DNA from: Galaxea fascicularis
Taxonomy: Eukaryota; Cnidaria; Anthozoa; Scleractinia; Euphylliidae
Reading direction: 5' to 3'
DNA length: 64,000 nt
NCBI GenBank assembly: GCA_948470475.1
Contig: OX419335.1
Span: forward strand, 33,592,319-33,656,318
In this document: positions 1-10,660 of the stretch, piece after piece
Layout: each line of letters starts with the position of its first letter
Position numbering within the stretch: the stretch's first letter is position 1
Notes under the pieces: generated by a model
Told to the model about the DNA's origin: nothing
The model's input: the letters and a program-made list of their open reading frames with translations, nothing else
Databases searched by the model: none
Program-made: the position numbers and the translations under genes

Positions 1-286
1 AAAAGAAAAATGGTAGATACTGATGTATTAGAAATTAATACCATAACTAGTAATGTCCTGAATAAGTTTTAATTCAAACATATTACAACAATGACCAAAA
101 ATTCTGAATCCTGTACACTGTGCTCCAAAATGTTGAGTCCATGATGTTGTACTGTCATGAGTTCTAACTTGCCCAGGGTCCTTCAGAGCGACTAAATGCA
201 TAATATCAAACTTCAGAATATCATGCAGGTGGTACCTTTGATGACCTGCGTTGCTAATGTATTGCAATATCTAAAACATTCATTAC

Positions 287-379
287 CAATGTCCCCAAGG
301 TGCACAAGACAGTCTTGGCAGATGTAGTAACACGACTGAGTGTGAGGCTTCTTTGTTGGAGTAGTGTTACCATTTATTT
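287..379 (-). CDS. SMG7: SMG7 exon 8 (last one in the window)
   Basis: The acceptor is GTTTCAG and the donor GTAATG. It encodes EINGNTTPTKKPHTQ, then SCYYICQDCLVHLGDI, matching the YICQHCLVHLGDI block of SMG7. It ends in phase 1. The following exon is not visible in bases 1-285. Confidence 0.92.
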
Positions 380-3300
380 CTGAAACAAAAGCCACCAGGC
401 CAACACAAAAAATATGACTTTCTGACTTTCATGTATTTTGTTGTAACCTCACAAAAGCAGCCCTCAAACGTTATATCACTGTGCAGTTCAAGAACCATGC
501 AAAAGGAATTTAAGAAAAAATAACAACAACAGAAAAGAAATAGCATGGCACATTTAAAAAATAGACAAAATTTTGAGTGATATCTTGTATAAATTATGTG
601 GTAAAAAAACTTCAAAGGTATGACAGCAATAGATCACAAGGTCAGCAAATATAACCAGGCGTAACAAATTTCCAGTTACATGGAAAGGTATTGATCAAAT
701 ATTAGCATCATGTAATTTTATCAATAACAACTAGTCCTAGGTGAATTTAATAATAACATAAGGTGAAGACATCAAAAACAAGTTCTGTAAAAGGGACACC
801 TTGAAACTTCAGAAGGGAGTTTTGCAATCAGTGTGGGCCTTAAAATGCAGATCTTCAAATCATCTTTCACTCTTTTTTAAGCCAGTGGCATTCAAGGAAC
901 ACAACATGTGACATGTACAAATTATCAATGTTTGGCATCTACATGTACCTTCAAGTATGCCCAGTTGTGAGGATCGGACATGACCAGGGATATCTAGCCT
1001 GTATGTCAAGCATAGTTCCTGCAGTAGCTACAAAAGAGTCAGAACACATTATGGCCAGATTATTTCAGGTTTAACTTGAACCATCACTGAAAAAGCTGCC
1101 AATTGATACACAAACTTTTAAAAAAAGTTAGGTCCAGGATAAGATATCTGTTAAAATTGCAGCATCCGAGATTATTTAAGTTAATTTATAATAAGTAAGT
1201 GTCTATTTCTATAAATACTTGGGCACCTTAATCCTTCCTAAAACCTCCCTCAATTCTTCTGTGATAGCAAGAGACAGATTGCTCACACAAAATGTATGAA
1301 TACCTAATTAGGAGACCACAATAATAAAGACCTGTCGAAAGTGTGTTCACTAGTAGATTCAGCCGTTACACTGCCATGAAAACATTCTTTAACTTGTCAG
1401 TAGTTGGTTTGTGAAGTTATTGATCAGAAGAGTGTAAAATTTCTTCTTCATTGTGCAGTTCCCAGAAAACATCCATACCTCCCAATGGAAGGTCACAATG
1501 GAAATTCCAAGGGGAGGGGGTGGCAAAAGCAAAAGTTTTTAAAGAAAAGTGTGGAGCTAAATTGGAATTTGTGGAAGGGTGGGGTGGGAGGGTGTAAACC
1601 AAAAACCTTCCATGGGGAAGGAAGGTACATGTATGGATATTTTCTGAAACCACATATTATTTTGATTTAAACAAATAAACAAACAAAAAACACTGTGCAA
1701 ACTAAAGATTGGCATTCTTAAACTGTACCTGAATGTAGAAACCACTGGCAGCTTCAAGGAACAAGGTCAAAATAGCTTGAACTTCAACTTTTTTTGAACC
1801 CTGGGTAGATATGAAAAATTCACAATGAAGACATCATGGTTATGGTCAAATGTATACAATGTAGTCACCTGGGACTGTTAAACTTGATGTAAAGAGCTTG
1901 AGGTAATAATATTTCATTAACACTGATCAGCAATCTGAAGAGCTTGTCACTTAAACTAGTCTCCCTACCACTTGCCTCTCATAACTTTGATAAATATTAC
2001 ACTTGTCAAACAAGAATGCCAACACACACAAATTAAAATAATTCCAAGTTGTACAATCTCAAAAGAAAAACATTGGTGCATCCATTTGAGTTAACAATTA
2101 AGAGCTTCACGCCAGAAATCCTGGACTGAAATCTCAATTTTCCTCTAAAATTTGCTCGCAGATCCTTTGGCCTACAGACTGATCATCATGCTATAGAAAT
2201 GTATAGCATACTCTGCAAATGTTTAGGTGGAAGTGTACCACTGAGAATCTCTGAAACCTTAACCCTAAACCAGGCCACGTTCACATGCATTTTGCAACCC
2301 TATACTAGACAAAACACTGAAAATGGCTCTCCTATCCCAGAAACTTGGTTGCTATCACAGTCCACCAAAAACTAAAATTATGGCCGGGAAATTTTCTGCG
2401 TTCATTTTTTTTTATACTCAATTCCCATGATAAAAAGGCCAAACTAAATTCTTCAAGCAGTTATTGATCAGCTCTTGGAAGATAATGACCTAGGCTACAC
2501 CAAAACTCTCTGATTTCTATACCCTATCCCAGACTAAACATCTTAAAAACCATACCCTTCACAGTGGCATGGAACCCATGCTTTAAGCTTACATAATTTA
2601 TGAGAATACCCCACCCCCCCCCCCCAAACCTCTCCCCTGGGAATGTGGGTCATAAGTCTTTGGACAGTTCCCACTGCCCTCCTTTTTGCTGAATGAATGG
2701 CCCAAATGAATTAACATTGTCTGGGTGGGAGGGTAGGCAGGGACTCAACAAAGACACTACAATGAGTAAAAGTGGTACATGTGCTGCCGCAGGGATTTAT
2801 AAGAGTAAGTAATGTCAATGAGTGAGCCACACTGTTTATGTACGATTTATCAGACTTGAGAACATATCTAGAATTTTGATATTTTTATTGACTGAGGGTT
2901 CAAGAATACCTTTCTCTCCTTTGTTTGTTGCCTCAAAAAGTCAATTTGGCTTTTAAAGGCACTATTCCACCTGAAAATCAAACAATGAGTACATGATTTT
3001 GGTTTTGTTTGCTAAAAATTTGCATAAAGTAAAACTAAAGCAGTAGAAACTGAATAATACATGTATATGGTTTATGTGGAAAGCAAACAAATTTTCGGTA
3101 ATGATCATAAACTCACAAGTCCTGTTCAACTTTCTTGTCTAAAGCAGACTCGAGATCAGTTAACAGAATGCTCTTGTACAAATCCTGTAACCTGAAAAAA
3201 GGGCGAATATTTTATTAATCAGCTTTATTGCAGTGATAAAGAGAAACAAAAACAGTTTTTTGCCTTTCCTGCTTCAATTCACATTGACCATCAACAACGT

Positions 3301-6300
3301 TTTGTTTGTTCTATATTTATTCTCTTGAGCTATTTCTAATAATGAGGTCAATAATATTTAAACTTGAGTTCCAAGTTGTTTCATAGATAAGCTGCACCCC
3401 CATGTGGCTTATACACGGGCTTTTTTGGTTGATATTGCTGAATGGGATTCAACTTATCTGTTAGAGCACAGACCCTAAATCCTTACAGTATAAACATGGA
3501 TGGAGAAAGACAAAGGCCACCCCAAGAGGGTTTTGAAGCAAAACAGATCTCAACAAAATACTTATCTGATTCTTTTTCTGTCTTCCCTGTCAAAGACATA
3601 CCAGTATCTTTTACATGTGTGTTATAGTACAGACCAGGGCTGTCATTAAGGTCTAGGGCCTGGGAATTTTTCCGTCACAGTTTGAGTAATAAAAATAGAT
3701 TTCTTTCACTAATTTAACTAATTATTGACCTATTTCCTTACTTTCTACATTCAATAAGCTTTTAGAGAAAATCTGGTAGGCTTCTAAAATTTCTAGAAAA
3801 AGAAAACTTAAGATACCCTTTGCAGGTCAGTTTGGCTTTCATGCAAAGCATTCAACTGACTTAGATATTCTTAGGATTCAACAGGCAATTGATCAGGGTG
3901 ATTTGTCATGTGGAATTTTTCTAGATTTAAGTAACGCATTTGATACTGTCGATCATGATATTCTGATTAAAAAACTTGGCTTTTATGGGATAAGGGGCAT
4001 AGCTTAAGTTTTGGTTTGCTTCATATCTTAGTGATTGCCAACAATTTGTTACTGTTAATGATGTAAAGTCTGATCTTACTGGTATATCCTATGGCATTCC
4101 TCAAGGATCAGTCCCTGGGCCTATTCTTTCTACTATATATTAATGACTTTCATCTTTGTTCGACACTTTTTGACTTTCACCTGTTTGCTGATGATGCCAA
4201 TCTGTTTTACAGACACAAAGACATTAAACTTTTGCAACAAAATATTAATGATGAGCTAAAAAATTTTAGTTTATGGCTTTGTTCTAATAAACTTTCACTA
4301 AATATAGAGAAGTCAAATTTTGTTATTTTCCATCCCCCGCAAAAAAATTTAAGTTTAGAAAACAAGTGCTTGAATCAGTAAAGGTGCATTAAATATCTTG
4401 GTGTCTTTATTGAATCAAATTTATATTGGAAATTTCAGATTGAGTACATGTCAAAAAAATTAAGAGAAGTATTGGTATATTATCTAAGATTCTGGCCCCT
4501 CCCCCTGCATGGTGCCTGACCATCCTTACATGGTCAAGTACACAGTGTTCATAGGGATTTGTTCCTTTCAAGATTTAATCACAACCACAAACTTTTATCT
4601 TTAGTTTTCTTTTGGGAAGGTGCTACTTTGTTAATATTCTACTTTGTTTATTTAACAACTTGATACTTGATCAACTTGATCACATTATAAACAAGTACCT
4701 TTGCCTAGACTGCCATCCCTCGCTGCCAACAGTGAAATCATCAACACCGCCTAAATGACAGTTGAACATGGCATTAGCTTTCTTGTAACAAATTTTCATT
4801 TCCTATATCAGAATTAACTAGATCTCAGAAAGACATCCTTCAGACAATTTCTGTTAATCATCTGTATTAGAGCACTATCACAACTTAAAGAGGCTTTCAG
4901 TTGTAGGCCAATACTGTGACTGAAATATGGTCAAGACTGGCCAACATAGCACTGATGTTTTCTTAGGTCTGATTTACAATAGAGTCTAATTTAATATATT
5001 TCACTGAGTACATGTATTAGAGGTTAGTCAAAAATGATACTCAAGCAACCTTTCCATGAGGTTGCATCTAATTTACTGTAAGGCAAACAAAATTTATAAA
5101 GTAAACACATTTAATTTAACCCTTTGAGATGTCAGTGCCATACCCTATGGGAATCAGCTATTGATAGCTGCATACAGATACTACTCAACCTACACAAAAG
5201 CCAAATTTTTTTCATCATTCAGCAACTGGATAATTGCTAGATTCAATATTGAATGCAATGAAAAAGCTGAATAGGGTGCAAGAGACCTCTGCAAGGTCTT
5301 GAATTCATGCTATCTTGGTTGGAGGTGAACATACAGCTGTAGCTGAAATTACAAAATTAGTTTAGTAGCATTTCAACTGAGTTTGAAATGTGTTTAAAAT
5401 GATTTAAAACTGTTTTTATATTGAATCAGAGATCTGTTATGTATCATTCACCTAATGACAAATTAGACCATTACAAACATACATATATATGTTGTGCAGC
5501 ATAGCACTATAAACACATACAAGTGGTGGAACAGAGAATTAACTCTGAAGTGTAAATTCAAGTGCTAATAGAAACCCATGAAAAACCCACTGGGCGTTAG
5601 CCCTAGTAAAGGGTATCAGGGAACCACACGTGGCAAAGAAAAAATTCTTATGACCTCGGTGGGAATCGAACCCACAACCTCCGGACTAGATCTACTGTTG
5701 CTCTGCCGACTAAGCTACGAGGTCGGACAGAGAAAGTCGGGGACGATAAGATTACAAACATTACAAACATAGTTATGCTTGAAAACTATGAAATGAAATC
5801 TTTGAACATCATCTTTTGTAAATGCATGGCAATTTGTGATTTATTTTTTATCAAAGAGGTTACTAGTAAGTTTTATACCCTCCATTGAAGCTATTATAAC
5901 CTCAACCAAACATGTATATTTGTTAAAATGGAAATTCAGACATTCAGATTTGGGCAATTTCAAGTACTTTTCATAAAAACATGTTACGCATCTTGTTTTT
6001 TACCCAAATCAAGATGGAGATACATGTTTTCAAACCACAGGTGGAAGGGTTCATTTAGGAAATTCATGAAGTGAACAATCTTACACATGGATAGCATCTC
6101 ATGTCTTAAAGGTCAGTGGTCTAAGGTAATTAACAAGTGACAAGTGAAAGAGTTTTTCGCATATCCTCCTTCATTAATAATGCACACATTTCCTGTATGA
6201 TCCGAACTCTATTCATGTTCGCTGATTGTTTATAACGAATAGCTTGAGGATAGCGCCTGTGTATTTGAGGTACAGGCTTATCTGAAAATCGATCACAAGA

Positions 6301-6788
6301 TCAGGTGGTAAATGAAGTCTGGCAAACAACAGCTAGATTTAAGGAGCAAATGTTTCACATATATAAATTAAGCTTGATCTGTAAAATCTGCTAACCAATA
6401 GGGAACAAAAATCTAGGGTAACCAGACAAGTTTAACTTGGCCATTTGAAAAAGTCAGAGAAACAAGAAAAGCAGCAGTATTTAAAAAAAGAATAAATTAA
6501 AGCAACTATTAGGAAACAATCTCTGTTAAGCCTAAAACAGCTCAGTAATTTCCTTAAAAATAGGAAAACAAAAATATTAGAAGCAACAACAAGACAAGCA
6601 CACATAAACAACTTACTTTTTAAAGCGGCTTTCAAAGTCTCTGCTTGCCTGTTGAAAATATTTATAATATTAATAGAACAACAAATGAATAAGACTTCCC
6701 TTGACCGAAAAAACTTTAAATAAAGTAAGCTCAAAGTGTAAAATTCTTACCGTAAAACTTGAGGCACCGACCCAAGGATCGGCGCCAT
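287..6788 (-). CDS. SMG7: SMG7 nonsense-mediated decay factor, 5' part (8 exons, runs off the left edge)
   Basis: SMG7 binds phosphorylated UPF1 through an N-terminal 14-3-3-like domain and, with SMG5, recruits decay and phosphatase activities to the target mRNA in the cytoplasm. Eight exons read on the minus strand join in phase: 6751-6788, 6617-6648, 4699-4750, 3117-3191, 2910-2970, 1729-1800, 949-1027 and 287-379. Together they give 167 codons plus one base. All introns are GT-AG. The protein follows vertebrate SMG7 block by block: RQAETLKA, WQSRQ, LQDLY, ALDKKVEQDLW, SAFK, EVQA, LFLEAASGFY, LLQELC, RSSQLGI and CLVHLGDI. The pattern fits SMG7 better than its paralogues SMG5 and SMG6. The next exon (after LGDI) was not found before base 1, so the TPR and C-terminal parts lie outside. 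Introns carry a LINE remnant and a miniature element. Confidence 0.92.
949..1027 (-). CDS. SMG7: SMG7 exon 7
   Basis: The acceptor is TTTTGTAG and the donor GTACATG. It encodes LLQELC, then LDIPGHVRSSQLGILE. A second AG nine bases downstream would drop LLQ, which is conserved, so the upstream one is chosen. It ends in phase 1. Confidence 0.9.
1461..1648. mobile_element. Miniature inverted-repeat element in an SMG7 intron
   Basis: The left end reads CCAGAAAACATCCATAC and the reverse complement of the right end reads TTCAGAAAATATCCATAC. Both are followed by CCATGGAAGG-like sequence, so the ends are imperfect inverted repeats around a GC-richer core. No coding content was seen and no clear target duplication was found. 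It lies inside the intron between SMG7 exons 7 and 6. Confidence 0.55.
1729..1800 (-). CDS. SMG7: SMG7 exon 6
   Basis: The acceptor is CTACCCAG and the donor GTACAG. It encodes 24 residues including VEVQAILTLFLEAASGFY. The first acceptor is used because it keeps phase 0 from exon 5. Confidence 0.9.
2910..2970 (-). CDS. SMG7: SMG7 exon 5
   Basis: The acceptor is GATTTTCAG and the donor GTATTC. It encodes WNSAFKSQIDFLRQQTKERK, matching WNHAFKNQI and the following basic stretch in vertebrate SMG7. It ends in phase 0. Confidence 0.9.
3117..3191 (-). CDS. SMG7: SMG7 exon 4
   Basis: The acceptor is TTTTTTCAG and the donor GTGAGT. It encodes LQDLYKSILLTDLESALDKK and continues to VEQD. The ALDKKVEQD block is diagnostic of the SMG7 14-3-3-like domain. 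Confidence 0.93.
3715..4500 (+). pseudogene. CR1/L2-like LINE reverse transcriptase remnant
   Basis: Broken frames on the plus strand encode non-LTR retrotransposon RT pieces: YGIPQGSVPGP (the palm approach), then YINDF and FADDANLF (the F-A-D-D catalytic box), then the thumb-side stretch WLCSNKLSLNIEKS. The longest open piece is 4091-4381. Stops and frameshifts interrupt it before and after, and neither ORF1 nor an intact endonuclease is present. It overlaps the region of SMG7 intron 3 and reads antisense to that gene, so it is an inserted fossil. The family is judged from motifs only. Confidence 0.75.
4699..4750 (-). CDS. SMG7: SMG7 exon 3
   Basis: The acceptor is CATTTAG and the donor GTACTTG. 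It encodes GVDDFTVGSEGWQSRQ. WQSRQ aligns with the WTSRQ block of vertebrate SMG7. A nearer AG would break the frame, so this acceptor is preferred. The exon begins and ends mid-codon, in phase with both neighbours. Confidence 0.8.
5575..5735 (-). repeat. tRNA-derived SINE with a tRNA-like head
   Basis: On the minus strand 5652-5724 is 73 nt long and folds like a tRNA. It has a perfect 7-bp acceptor (GACCTCG/CGAGGTC), a 4-bp D stem, and a 5-bp T stem with loop TTCGATT. The A box is TAGCTTAGTCGG and the B box GGTTCGATTCC. The anticodon stem does not pair, so a working tRNA is unlikely. An unrelated body follows the head down to about 5575. It lies inside an SMG7 intron. Confidence 0.6.
6617..6648 (-). 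CDS. SMG7: SMG7 exon 2 (32 nt micro-exon)
   Basis: It lies between an AACAG acceptor and a GTAAGT donor and encodes QAETLKAALK. It joins exon 1 to complete RQAE and ends in phase 1. Confidence 0.85.
6751..6788 (-). CDS. SMG7: SMG7 exon 1 (coding part)
   Basis: The ATG at 6788-6786 starts MAPILGSVPQVLR, then comes a GTAAG donor at 6750. The exon ends in phase 2. The start is chosen because the frame runs straight into the conserved RQAE block of exon 2. The base context ACATGGCG resembles a YY1-type element at the start codon. Confidence 0.85.
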
Positions 6789-6860
6789 GTTAGATCACAT
6801 TACGCTGTACAGAGTCATTTCCCCGCGGGCTCAATACAGTTAAACACCTGTCGCCGGCCC
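6789..6860 (-). promoter_or_regulatory. Probable SMG7 5'UTR/promoter region
   Basis: Sequence immediately upstream of the SMG7 ATG is locally GC-rich (CCCCGCGGG near 6822) and has no obvious TATA box. That fits a TATA-less housekeeping promoter. The transcription start cannot be fixed from sequence alone. Confidence 0.35.
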
Positions 6861-7191
6861 CTGTCGCCTCTTTTTCGAACTAGGCTTTGAAGGCACAAAT
6901 TCTCTAAACGAGACTGTAGCCTCCTTCACAGGTATTCTTTTGATTCAGTACGCAATCTTGCCCTCAACAAAAAGCAAACATTTCTATTTTGCTATTTATC
7001 TCAGTCAGCCTTGCGTTACCGCTCTCTCTCTATTGAGAAGGAAGTAGTTTCCGCTGAAAAGGACAATTCCGGATGAGCGTATTAGTTTCCACGGACAGGT
7101 AATAAGTCAAGTATGAGGCTAAATAATTAAGCAGGACCTGTTTTTGCTTTCTGCTTCTCTTTCCAATGGTGCGCAGCAAGTAATGAGTGTG

Positions 7192-7440
7192 TACAGTCAA
7201 TCCTGTATGAAGCGGCACCGTATCAAGCGGTCACCATCTATTAAGCGGTCAGTTGTTAAAGTCCCGAAATTACTTCCCTAAATTCCCCTACCTCTAAATA
7301 TACCTCCTCCTCTACTTCTATTAAGCGGTCGAGGTCACCCTTTATTAGGTCCCAACGAGCTGTTTCTATCATCTTGACTTGTATTAAACGGTCATTTTGT
7401 AAACGAAAATTACTCAAACGTGACAAAGAATAGCCTGCCA
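7192..7440. repeat. Degenerate TATTAAGCGGTCA-motif repeat
   Basis: The motif TATTAAGCGGTC or close variants recurs about six times here (near 7204, 7222, 7238, 7320, 7348 and 7382). It appears again near 9938-9952. The left end TACAGTCAATCCTG resembles ends of pogo/Tigger-type DNA transposons, and AGGGTGACTGTTA near 9966-9978 could be the partner end. This is a possible older element into which the 7461-9319 element inserted; the evidence is weak. Confidence 0.35.
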
Positions 7441-7460
7441 GGCCAAGCAATTACACGTAA

Positions 7461-9319
7461 GGAGGGGGGTGAATAGGCTAACGGATCGGCGGATTCTGGA
7501 AATTATTTTGCCCGGATTTCGGATTCAGAGCGAAATTGTAACGGATTTGCGGATCCTGAAATTGCAGCGGTTTGCGGTTTCATCGATTTTATGGGTCCGG
7601 ATTTTGGATTTTGCTTGTGAGGAGGTTCGGATCGTGGATCTGAGAGGAAATGACTGACAGGCCTGCACGGACTCCTCATGCGGTTTTTGTGGTCGCCTCG
7701 CATTAGAGAGTTAGATTATATTTTTGCCCTTACAAGCATGTCTTTAAGAGATTTACCTCTTTTGTATGATATTATCGGAGGTTTCAAATAAATTGTCTTT
7801 AACAATGGCTGATTTTGTATAAGACCCCAGTGTTCCATCATTGTCTGTTTAAGACTGTTAACTGCTGGGTGGTACGCAGTCACAAAAGGCAGAACCCTCG
7901 CGTTAGTTTTTTGTTTTGTGTTAGAGCCGATTCATAGGCAAAGTTGACCCCTGACAGAGACCTTTCTATGATTGTTTTTGGATAGCCGCGTGCTCTCAGG
8001 CGTTGTTTAAATTTCACAAGGCTCTCTTCAAATGTTGTTTTCGAAGAGTTAGTCCTAAGCAATCTCATTGCTTCGCCTTTAATGAAACACTTTTTACGCC
8101 TGGGGGATGGCATGACTTGAAGTGTGTATATTGAAAGGTTTCAGTCAGCTTGTGGTGAGTTTTTATGTCCAGGATTGATTCGTTTTCGAATCTTTCCCCT
8201 TTGAACACCACTGTGTCGAGGAAAGTGATCTCCTTCTCTGACTCAGTTTCGGCCGTGAATTTGATGGTACTGTGGAATTTATTAGCTTGTTCAATAAAAC
8301 AATCCACGTATTTTTTATTGCAGTCCCAAAGCGAGAAGATATCATCGATATATCGTTTCCATTCTTTAGGCTTGATTCGATTTCAACCATGAAAATGTTG
8401 GCAAATGATACTGCCATTTTAGTTCCCATCGCCGTTCCGTGTGTTTGGAGATAGTTGTCCCCATTAAACTGGAACGAGTTTTCTTTCAGAATTAGACCAA
8501 GCATTTCCCTTAGGAAGCGTGTTGGGACCGGTGGGTTGTAGTTGTGGAACGTTTCGTATGCCTTGCATACTGTTTCTGTTCCTTCTTCTTGTGGTATATT
8601 GGTGTACAAGCTAGAGACGTCCATTGACACTAAGATTGTGTCTTGGCCTATCTTTGTTTTCTCTATGAAGTTGATAAAATCAGTTGTATCCTTGATAAAG
8701 GATTGTTGTTTCTGTGCGATAGGCTGGAGCAATGTATTCACAAGTGAGGATATTCTCTCAGTAGGGCCGTCACAACCTGAGATGATGGGTCTACCAACCG
8801 GTTTAGGTTTGTGGATTTTTGTAAGCGTATAGAAAATTGGCGTTCTAGGAGGATTTGGAGTTTGTGAGAGCCATTTTTTAGTCATGTCACCAATGTGTTT
8901 GCCCTGTTGAAGACGGTTAATGAGGTTATTAACCCTTTCCTTTGTGGCTTCCACCATTGGCGCTTTTAAAGGCTCATAGTGCTTTGTGGTTTTCACCATT
9001 GGCGCTTTTAGACGGTCCACTTTCCTGTTAGGAGCCAGGACTCGCTTTGGGCGACAAGCGGCAGGATCAACAACATATTTCTAATGTAAAGGTAGATCTT
9101 TTAGTTATTAGCACTTAAAGATCCTATAAAAAGTGTCAGAACGTTTTTAAAAAACTGTGCAGCTTACAGACAACAGCTTAAGGTGCAATTTTCACCTTTT
9201 CACGTGACAAGTAGCGAGCGGATTCGGATTTAACAATTTTTTTTTTTAACGGATTGACGGATTTGGTTATCAAATAAAAGCGGATCGGCGTATTTACATA
9301 CCCCTATTCACCCCCGTCT
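7461..9319. mobile_element. TIR-bounded element (1.86 kb) containing a Penelope-like RT
   Basis: The left terminus 7461-7477 and the right terminus 9303-9319 are inverted copies of about 17 bp, sharing GGGGGTGAATAGG exactly. The identical tetramer GTAA flanks both sides (7457-7460 and 9320-9323), like a short target duplication. Subterminal stretches at 7480-7660 and 9215-9290 both carry repeats of the type CGGATTTGCGGAT, in the same orientation. The interior is filled by the reverse-transcriptase remnant described separately. Confidence 0.55.
7712..9080 (-). pseudogene. Penelope-like element reverse transcriptase, frameshifted
   Basis: Reading down the minus strand, the first frame (9020 to about 8370) carries FYTLTKIHKP, GRPIISGCDGPTERISS, VSMDVSSLYTNIP and HGTAMGTKMAVSFANIFM. 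These are typical Penelope-like RT motifs. After a frameshift near 8370 the next frame gives KEWKRYIDDIFSLWD, with the catalytic YIDD, and ITFLDTVVF. Another shift near 8090 leads to KCFIKGEAMRLLRTNSS. A further frame down to 7712 encodes AYHPAVNSLKQ and GKSLKDMLVRAKI, the usual RT C-terminal region, then stops. No GIY-YIG endonuclease follows. The copy is dead but fairly well preserved. Confidence 0.85.
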
Positions 9320-9444
9320 GTAAGAATACCGTGATTATTTTCACAAATTATTAAATCGGCGAAAGTTGACGTTTGTACTTTGTCAGGTCGTAATTAGTGA
9401 TAAATATGGTATCTTAATAAGTAGTTTCTTAGAAATAAATTTTG

Positions 9445-9865
9445 GAATAAAAACTAGCGCTAAAAGGCACGACGATTCCACTCTCCGAGGTCATTTTCAA
9501 GTGAATATTTTTTTTTTAAATAAGCATAAAAATCAGCATACTGAATATGTTTAAAACAAGTCACTGTCTTATTTTTGAAATGTTTTTTATCAAAGAACTG
9601 AAACCAACGCTAAACAAATAGTGCGATCCAATTCGCGCCAAATTATTTGTTTAGAGTTATTCTTGCTAAGATTATCTTATTTTTTCCATTGTATATTTTT
9701 AACACTTTTTTACATTTTTATCACAATCTAGTGTTCGCACCATTTTTTGTCTATTATAACTTGTTTTTAACATATTTATGCTACTTTGAAAAAACTATTC
9801 ACTTGAATATGACCTCGGAGAGGTCGAAACGTCGTGACTTTTTAACGCTAGTTTTAATTTCAAAA
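9445..9865. repeat. Inverted repeat with a hammerhead-like core (Penelope-associated?)
   Basis: The arms are 9449-9511 and 9792-9862, mutually inverted and about 80% alike. Both end in an ACTAGCG(C/T)TA-type sequence and contain GACCTCGGAGAG. The plus-strand right arm reads GACCTC-GGA-GAGGTC, a 6-bp hairpin, followed by GAAACGTCGTGAC, which resembles the stem II/GAAAC part of a hammerhead ribozyme. The CUGAUGA part is not intact. The left arm has GAATC in place of GAAAC. Confidence 0.5.
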
Positions 9866-10289
9866 AAATAACATGATATCAGTATAAAATGGTGTCCTCC
9901 TTGTTTTCGTGTATTCTGAGAAACTTGTATTAGTCGCTCTGTATTAGGCGGTCACTTCGCCATTCCCTGAGGGTGACTGTTAACAGGACCATCCAACCAG
10001 CATGATAAATAGTATCTCAGCTCGCATTGACATGGATTCATAACATAGAACCACACCATTTGCATACAGATTCCATTTTTAATGTTGACTTTCAGAAAGA
10101 CGACTCAGTTAAAGTTTGAGGCGAGCAACAAAAGCAAGAATGGTACTCATTTTATATTTAAATATAATACACTGAGAATAAAATGGTGCATGGTTTGTCG
10201 AAGTTTGGATAAATCTGAGTAAAAAAAAAAGGGTATACTTTTGAAAAAGCACCATGTTTCCAAAGCAGACGAAGTTCTGACTATTAAAT

Positions 10290-10474
10290 TATATCAAATG
10301 AAGACTGATCCTCGCGGTTGTGAATGCAATTTATGCAATTGCATAAAGAAGCCTGAAAAAAATTCAGGACTTCAACGTGGTTTGAACCCGTGACCTCACT
10401 ATACCGGTGCGATGCTCTAATTATAACCAACTGAGCTATGAAGCCACTGACGCTGGGAGCAGGTCAATTGTAGT
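10290..10474 (-). repeat. tRNA-Thr-derived SINE, copy A
   Basis: The tRNA-like head is at 10368-10445 on the minus strand, with A box TAGCTCAGTTGG and B box GGTTCAAACC. A four-base insertion lies near 10421. The body contains the hairpin CCTGAATTTTTTTCAGG and the palindromic ATGCAATTGCAT. It faces copy B head to head across about 20 bp. Confidence 0.8.
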
Positions 10475-10489
10475 CGACGTCAGTGTTGT

Positions 10490-10491
10490 AG

Positions 10492-10522
<31 letters not shown>

Positions 10523-10660
10523 GGCATCGCACCGGTATAGCGAGGTCACGGGTTCAAACCCCGTTGAAGTCCTGAATTTTTTTTCAGGCTTCTTTACGCA
10601 ATTGCATAAATTGCGTTCACAAATGCAACTGCGAGGATCAGTCTTCATTTGATTTCACAT
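10490..10660 (+). repeat. tRNA-Thr-derived SINE, copy B
   Basis: The head at 10500-10571 (72 nt) has a 7-bp acceptor (GGCTTCA/TGAAGTC with one G-T), D arm GCTCAGTTGGTTAGGGC, GGT at the anticodon position (Thr-like), and a T arm around TTCAAAC. Position 33 is C rather than T and one anticodon-stem pair is lost, so it is a SINE head and not a tRNA gene. Its body matches copies A and C. Confidence 0.8.

Noticed and set aside
10500..10571. A functional tRNA-Thr gene
   Set aside because: Position 33 is not T, the anticodon stem has a mismatch, and three related copies share a non-tRNA body, so it is a SINE head.
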